Notes under the pieces: model-generated | Databases searched by the model: none | What the model saw: only the letters and a program-made list of their open reading frames with translations | What the model was told of the DNA's origin: nothing | Translations under genes and position numbers: made by a program | Part shown: positions 57,281 to 64,000 of the stretch, in pieces | Numbering within the stretch: position 1 is the stretch's first letter | How the letters are laid out: each line of letters starts with the position of its first letter | From: Artemisia argyi | Taxonomy: Eukaryota; Streptophyta; Magnoliopsida; Asterales; Asteraceae | Assembly: GCA_030686995.1 (NCBI GenBank) | Contig: CM060709.1 | Location: 266,226,057-266,290,056, forward strand | Length of the DNA stretch: 64,000 bases | Reading direction: 5' to 3'

Positions 57281-60200
57281 TGATTGAGCCCGAACCACCT
57301 AACTTATATTGATCAAGGAATGGTCAACAAAGTCAAATAGCCTAGATCAATGCTCCGCGGAAGTATAAGGTTTCCCCGGGTCGTTATGTCCCGACGAGGT
57401 GTGAATTGTATTCAAACGGCTTGTGATCGGGTGAATTTGGATGAAAAGGGGTTTGAGTTTGATTAAACTAAGGAATCTACAAGAGAATAGCTTAAATAAG
57501 CTATATAAACAAGACGGGAAAGTTTGAAAACCCAGAAACGTTTAAAACTTAAAACGTGTACGTTCACGTTTAAATAAAACGTAAACGTACGAAATAAAAC
57601 GCGAGTTTTAACAAAATAAAATACTTACAAAAGTGAAAATCACATTTTTACAATCCTAATAATAAAAGAAACTTTTTAGAAAATTAAAATTACGTTTTAC
57701 ACTATTTAATTATTTAATATTAATTAAAAACTATTTAATACTTATTATTAATACTTAAATAACTAAAATACACTACAATATTATTTAAATACTAAAAAGG
57801 TGAAAATAAAATTCCTAAAATTATAAAATAACTAAAAATAAGTTTTAAAAATAAAAATATGTATTTTTGTCTTTTTGTGGCTTTTCTATTAATTAATAAC
57901 TAATTAATTACTAATTAACTAATTAAACTATTTTAAATTAAGAAAAATACTAAATGAACAGTAAAAATGCTAAGAAAATTTCTAAAATTATTTTACATTA
58001 TATAAAAGCTATAAAAAATATAAAAACTAGGTTTTACTTAATAAAAACTAATTATGCTATTTTAAACTTAATATTAATTAATTATAAATAAAACTAAGAT
58101 TAATTCTAATAAATACTAAACAACAAAATAAATATCTGAGAAAATTATTATAACTACTTTAATATAATAGGAATTTAATAAAAATATAAAATAGCTAAGT
58201 ACTTAATAAAAATATAAAAATGAAAATTAAAATTACATAAAATTAAATAGAAACTATCACGTAAAAATTACTTTTGATTTTCTGGATTTTCTTTTTGAAA
58301 ACTTGTTTTATACCTAAATATGAAAGACTTTTGTGAAAACAAACTTTCTGGAACTTAAAAATAAGCTGAAATGAGAACAAAAAGCCAACAGTTGACTTAA
58401 GTTGACTAGAATGGAAAATAAGCTAAAATGGCTTAAAGTGGGACCCACAATGGTGAAATCTGATTCAAGCAAGTTAGATAAACATGTTTAAACAAGAAAA
58501 TGTAGGTATGATCCACTGAATAAGCCAAAAAGCTAAAAATAAGCACTTGAAACTTTGGTGCTAGACTGAAAGTGGGACAGAACTCAAGGCTCAAACTAGG
58601 TGGGTCCCAGGGGTTTCAAGGGCAAACCCAAGGTCAAAATGTGGTGTGTGGTAGGAGGGGGGTTGGGAAAAACAAAAGTGGTGGCCTGGGGCCCACTGGG
58701 TTGGCTGGAAAACCACCACCAAGTGGTGGTGGTGGTGGTGGTGGTGTGTCTGCTGAGACAGAGCAGAGGTGTTCCCTGCAGCCCACTTTGGGTGGCTGTG
58801 GGGCCCTCAAATAAAATCACAAAAATGAAAGGAGGGGGAAATCAATAGTTGGGGTGGTATACTATCTAATGAAACAAGATTTACTTCATGAAAGCAAACA
58901 CATAAATCAAATAAATTCTTTGAAATTTTGCAAAAATCTGAATTGCATGAACTTTGACTTTTTCTAAAAACTTAATAAGCTGACTTTTTTGAGATTTAAT
59001 CTATCCTAATTGCATCTACAATGGATAATAAGCTGATGTGAGGTGACTTTTAGCTACTAATGGTCACAAATGAACTTGTATGAAAAGCTAGTCCAACTCA
59101 AATCCTCACAGTTGACTGTGAGGAGGGATTTGGGTGATTTTTGACTTTCTAGAACTGAAACCACTAATTTTATTGATTACTAGACCTACTGCAACCTAAT
59201 GGGAGGTGTTTAAACCAAATGCATGAACTAGAACAGCCTACAACACAGATTAACCACTAAAGCCAAACACCCCTTATAACTAGACTGTTTTAGTTTTATG
59301 AGGCAAATGGGTGAGCTAAGGTACCCTACTGAATATAACTAGTTGTATACACCTATGATGACCATAAGCAGACTAAATTGGACAAGAAACAAGCATAGCC
59401 ATAAAGCAAGAGAACAAACTGATGACTGAAATTATTATATAGACCAAAGAGTTGATTTGAGATAGAAATCAGAGAGATATACCTCAAGCCATAATCAAAA
59501 AGCTCATGAGAGCTTATCACCAAGTTACTTAACCCAGAAACATCAACAAACAACCTTATGCATCACCTTTCCATTAATCCTATTCCCAGTTGACTTTTGT
59601 TGACCTGAAGATTTTTAATGACAAAATGGTATTTTTGAACCAAATTAAACTAACAACAAGCTGTGTGCAGCTTGACTAAGCTTAGTGACCAAGTTTTAAT
59701 GCTTAAGAAAGTAATTTCGAACACAACTGATTTTGAGTTTAACTAATAAAATTAGATTATGAGTACTGCAATAAGAAACTTAAATTACTTTGATTAAAAG
59801 GTTACATTTGTTCTTGAACAACAAATTACAACACTGAAATTAAAAGTTTACATTGAGTTGAACTAAATTAAACCTAAATTAAACTAAAACTAAAAATTAA
59901 CTACTCTAACACACTACTTCTGCTTTTCTTCTTTTCTTTTATAGGCCTTGGAAGACTCCTTTCTCTTTCCCACATCTTCTCACAGCCATTGGATGGCTTA
60001 GTTTTGATCATGGCCGTTTAAGATTTTTGGCGGGAAAACTGAGATTGGCAGTTGGTGGGGTTTGGTTTGGTTATTAATGAGGGGGGGGGGGGAAAGGTTG
60101 GTGTAGGTAGAAATATTTATGATAGTTGGTGCATGTTTTGTGGAGAAGAGGAGGGGGAAACATGGAGCAGGAAAACGGGGATGGTGGGGAAGATGGAAGT

Positions 60201-60990
60201 CAAACCTGGATGTTTGACTGGGAGGTTTTTATTATTAAAAAGGAGTGGGCTGGATGTTGGTGATGGGCTGGGTATTTGGATCAGGCCTTGGGATGTTTGA
60301 CTTGGATTGGTTTTGGTTTTGTAAGATAAGGGTCCATATGGTAAGTAGTAAACAACAAGGACCATAAATGTAAAATTGCCAAAAGTTTAGGGACCTGAAT
60401 TGTAACTTTCCAACATTTATTATAAGGAGCAATATTGACAAGTTTGAAAATCATAAGGACCAAATTTATAATTTTCCAAAATTTGAACCTCGAGGACTAA
60501 AATTGACATTTTCCAAAAGTTTAGGGGTTAAACTTGTAATTTCATAAAACTTTCATCCAGGGACTAAAAATGATTTTTTGTAACTTCCCAAGGACCCAAA
60601 ATGATTTTTTATTCAAAATTATCCCACCAGGGACCAAATCTGTCAAAGTTTGAAACTCCAGGGACCAAAACTGTAAATTTCCAAAACTTTTCCAATTTTT
60701 CACCAAAGGACAAAATATGACAACTTATGATTGTAAAAGGACCTTTGGTGATAATTTTCCATATTTTGAATATCCAGGGACTAGTTTTGTAATTTTATGA
60801 AAGTTGGGGGACTGAAACTGCCAATTTTGCAAACTTTGTACGTTTTTCGTCTGTTTTTGCTCATTTTGCATCTAAAACATATAAAACACAATTTTGAAAT
60901 ATTTTTGGTATTTTGATGCATTTCTGAGTGTTTTTGTATGTTTTGCAGTTCAGATTAGACAAAAAATGATGAGTGTTTGAGCACTCATCA
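57281..60990 (-). mobile_element. LTR copy D, complete (3710 bp), a 3' LTR
   Basis: It begins TGATTGAGCCC and ends ACTCATCA, with GTTTCCCCGGGTCGTTATG near 57369. MGQ block at 58572-58814, with a CCACCACCAAGTGGTGGTGG palindrome inside. AGGGAC repeats at 60340-60830. A purine tract on the minus strand (AGTGTGGGAGAT) adjoins its right end, which makes it the 3' LTR of a minus-strand element. Confidence 0.8.
60340..60830. repeat. Degenerate AGGGAC tandem repeats in LTR copy D
   Basis: Same block as 7600-8060, about ten irregular units. Confidence 0.7.
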
Positions 60991-62052
60991 ATCTCCCACA
61001 CTAAACTATTGCTAGTCCCTAGCAATACTTGTTTTGAAAACTTGATGGATTTGAAAAACTCTTTACCAAAAGCCATCACTTCTGGAGTAGCCAGGTGTAA
61101 GAATTGTGGCACACCTGATAACCGTGTGATTTTGAGCAAACCACCAGCTGTCAACGGATTTGAGTAGTGTTTACCAGAAGCCGTTTGCTTCTGGACTAGC
61201 CAGCTCTTGATGGAATAGTCAACATCTTGGTGAGCTGATTACCAATTATGGATTTTCCACGGCCTTTACCACAAGCCATAATCTTGCGGGCTAGCCAACT
61301 CATTTGTTTTTGGGGAGTTGAAGAACCATACAATTTTGGGCAAATTGCAAGCCATAAACGGATTTGATATGTCTTTACCAAGAGCCGTTTGCTCCTGGAC
61401 TAGCCAATCCCTTTTGTCGCTTAGACAAGGCGGACTGATTACCACAAAAATTTTGAAGCACCAGTGAATTTTTTTTTAATTTTTGAAATTTTGGCAAAAA
61501 CGGGGGTATTATATAGTAAAATGTGATAAAATTCGCTAGAATAGCGAAATACCATTTTAAAATTTTTGACATTTTGAACGTAAGAGGGCAACATTACAAG
61601 CTGAGCGTGGAAAACACCATTTTGTATTTTCACTCTTGTAACCATAGCATGGGGGACTCCCCCACACTTAGGGTGAAAACCCTATAAGCGTGCTACTGTT
61701 TTTGTTTACCGAGTCGCTAGCTTGACTCGACCCCTAATTCATTTGTCATTGGGGAATGTGGAAAAAGTGATCTCCATCGGACTTTCATTCAAAATGTTTG
61801 GACAAACATATGAAGCACGTGAAAGTTCCACACCGATGAGATAAGTGGCCGGCTCAAGATAATGATACATGAAAATGTCGGGATCAAATATAGTGTCCTC
61901 ACTCCCGAAGGAGTGAAGAAGAGAAGAAGTCACCGTATAGGTGAAGAAAAGGAAGAAAATCATGATAAAAAGCATGATTTGATCTTCTTCCTCAAGAGAA
62001 GGCTCAATAGCCTGAGTTTGGATTTCTAAGGTTAAGCTCGTAAACATAATTT
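60991..62052 (-). mobile_element. 3' internal region fragment of the copy-D element
   Basis: Non-coding sequence upstream of the polypurine tract. It has three imperfect repeats around GCCATCACTTCTGGAGTAGCC, GCCGTTTGCTTCTGGACTAGCC-like words (about 61070, 61180, 61390), spaced 100-200 bp. A Glu-rich 102-codon minus frame (61739-62047) has no recognised domain. The element is truncated at about 62052. Confidence 0.55.
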
Positions 62053-62569
62053 TCCATTTTTGAAAACCCGGGGGACTTGTTTTGCAATTTATGAAACTCT
62101 AGGGGCCAAATTGTAACTTTATTCAAACTTTTTACCCAAGGATCACATTTGCCAACTTGTAATTTCCCAAGGACCAAAATTTACTTTTTTTACCAAGAAA
62201 TACTTCCCAAGGACCAAATCTGTCAATTTATGAAGTTCAGGGACTTAATTTGTAAATTTCCAAAACTTTTGACATTTTTCACCAAATGACTAAATATGAC
62301 AACTTATGATTTTAAAAGGACCTTTGGTGATAATTTTCCATATTTTGAATGACCAGGGGCTAGTTTTATCATTTTATGAAAGTTGGGGGACTGAAACTGC
62401 CAATTTTGTAAACTTTGTACGTTTTTCATCTGTTTTTACTCGTTTTGCATCTAAAACATATAAAACACGATTTTGAAATATTTTTAGTATTTTGATGCAT
62501 TTCTGAGTGTTTTTGTATATTTTGCAGTTCAGATTTGACCAAAAATGATGAGTGTTTGAGCACTCATCA
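62053..62569 (-). mobile_element. LTR copy C, right part (517 bp)
   Basis: AGGGAC-type repeats and the terminal ATGATGAGTGTTTGAGCACTCATCA-like end match copy D's last 500 bp almost base for base. The middle of copy C (about 0.35 kb) is missing at the junction. Confidence 0.7.
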
Positions 62570-64000
62570 ATTGCAATCAACCTACTAACACAATACCTTA
62601 TACTATGATTATATAAACCTGTTAAAGCCCTAATATCTCAGAAATAATAACAACAACTTGAAAATCAAAACCAAGCTATATATGACTAAAATATGAAATA
62701 CTAAGCAACTATTAGAGCTAATGAACAACTACTCCCCCCGTCCCAATTTATTTGTCCACTTTTGATTTTCAAAGTCTTACTTTGTCAACTTTGACCTTAA
62801 ATATGTATGTTTGTGTTATTTAATATTTGATGCAAAATATATGAATAGATTGAGTTTTACGTGTATTTTTAATTTGTATAATTTTATCAAGTATTATATA
62901 ACACAAATAAGAATATTTACGGCCAAAGTTGACAAAGAAAAACTCAAAAAGTCAAAACTGGACAAATAAATTGGGACGGAGGTAGTATTATTTTTTTGGT
63001 TATATTATCACTAAAAGACTTTAAATAAACACAGAAAAACAGAACCAAGCAAATACAATAATGATTATAGGAAAAGAGCTTGAAAAATGGGTATAAGGCT
63101 TACAATTTAGGGACTGTGAGCATCAATGATCAAGAACCAAGGATCCTAACTCCTCCCTGAGGATCTAAACCCAAAATCCAAGGCTACTTTGCTTCCAAAT
63201 CAACTCTGAATTCCAAAAATCAAATCCAAATCCCACAGTTGACTTTTGTTGACCAATTTTGTATTTGTGGATTTTTTTAGCTACACTGAATTATAGGTTA
63301 CTAGAAGCTTTTATAAGCTTCCTGGGAACTTATATGTTCTATTATAGTCCATAACAACAGCTGAAACTAGCATTTAAACCATACTTGAGATTTTTGATAA
63401 AAATTGTACAAATTGGAAATTAAACTGAAAGGTTGAAATTCATTACTTAAAAAGATTACAATTACAATAATAAGACTTACACAACTGCTAGAAAGTTTGA
63501 AAATACAATAAGGATCATAAAAATTACTATTCGACTAAGTTTTTTACACTAAGTTACTACTCTTTTCTCCCACTGCCTCTTTCCTCTTTATATGAATATT
63601 TCTGACTTCCTTGCACTTTTCTGAGTGAATCCCACCCATTTGATTGGGTGGGAATGATCTCAGCCTTTGAAACCACTTTTTGGCGCCATTTTCCTTTTAA
63701 CTGTTTTTGGTTGAGTGAGGGGTTTAGGGGAGCAATAAATGCCCCTTGGATGTTAGTTGAGGTGGAGGGAACAAGGAGTGGGCTGCTGAGGTGGATGAGG
63801 GGGGAGATAGAGTATTTGGTGAGCTTTGCAGGTCACGTGGGAGTTGGGGGAGGAAGAGAGGTCAAAGGGTTGACCCTGGGTAGTTTTATTTGAAACGGGG
63901 GGTGTAATATTTTGAGTGGTGGGCTGGTGTTGGTGATTGGGCCAAGATAGGGAGTGGGCTGGGTGGATTGGGGTTGGATTTGGTTTTGGACTTAAGATAA
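62570..64000 (-). mobile_element. LTR copy B, right part, running off the window
   Basis: It continues the LTR middle where copy B was interrupted. The GTTGACTTTTGTTGACC segment (63237), TATA region (63596) and GC-rich U3 (63700-64000) are in family order. The 5' end of the LTR is outside the window. It contains a Stowaway MITE. Confidence 0.65.
62732..62985. mobile_element. Stowaway (Tc1/mariner-type) MITE, 254 bp
   Basis: Terminal inverted repeats CTCCCCCCGTCCCAATTTAT and its complement, with TA duplications at 62730-62731 and 62986-62987. Inverted homology extends over 30 bp. No coding capacity. Confidence 0.93.

Noticed and set aside
60052..60463. Frames in the GC-rich U3 of LTR copy D
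   Set aside because: Low-complexity, overlapping on both strands, without conservation in LTR A or C.

Overview
This is a plant nuclear window, most likely from an Asteraceae genome. The copia tail at 8225-12240 and the Asn/Gln-rich gag at 2390-4117 read like elements I associate with Tanacetum and Chrysanthemum; that is recall, not a search. Three intact-looking host genes with canonical GT-AG introns sit among layers of retrotransposons.

Left block (1-12661): an Athila/Tat-type element (gag 1-946, PBS, 1.26 kb LTR) is inserted into a second Tat-type element (gag 2390-4117, PBS, 3.4 kb LTR). That second element is inserted into a decayed Ty1/copia element (8225-12661), which also carries a 3.06 kb solo LTR with a perfect 5-bp target-site duplication.

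Host gene island (about 12.7-31 kb): a four-exon gene for a GST-N-like plus hemerythrin (HHE) protein with an acylation-type MGNC start (15593-19258); a TRIM retrotransposon (20447-21270); an eight-exon RNase H2 catalytic subunit gene (22283-25085) with E2F-like promoter sites; and a four-exon ribosomal protein eS25 gene (26802-28020) with a telo-box and site II promoter.

Inverted-repeat and DDM1 block (31.1-40.3 kb): four inverted repeats lie head to tail in 3.4 kb. The last is built from an exon of DDM1, the SNF2 remodeller that maintains DNA methylation on transposons. It adjoins the 5' exons of a broken DDM1-like gene on the minus strand. One of those exons is split by a young copia element with LTRs that look identical. 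In place of a normal gag start, that element carries a piece of a host glycine-rich RNA-binding protein.

Right block (41.3-64 kb): a chromovirus LTR, an internally deleted Athila/Tat element (43957-49619) with palindromic motif arrays next to its TATA box, a 1.85 kb insertion that splits one of two duplicated exon-like units, and a nest of LTRs of one family placed inside each other (52230-64000), with a Stowaway MITE.

The host genes look functional. Nearly everything else is retrotransposon sequence at different stages of decay. The most unusual part is the DDM1-derived hairpin: a possible source of small RNA against the cell's own transposon-silencing factor. That role is inference and untested.
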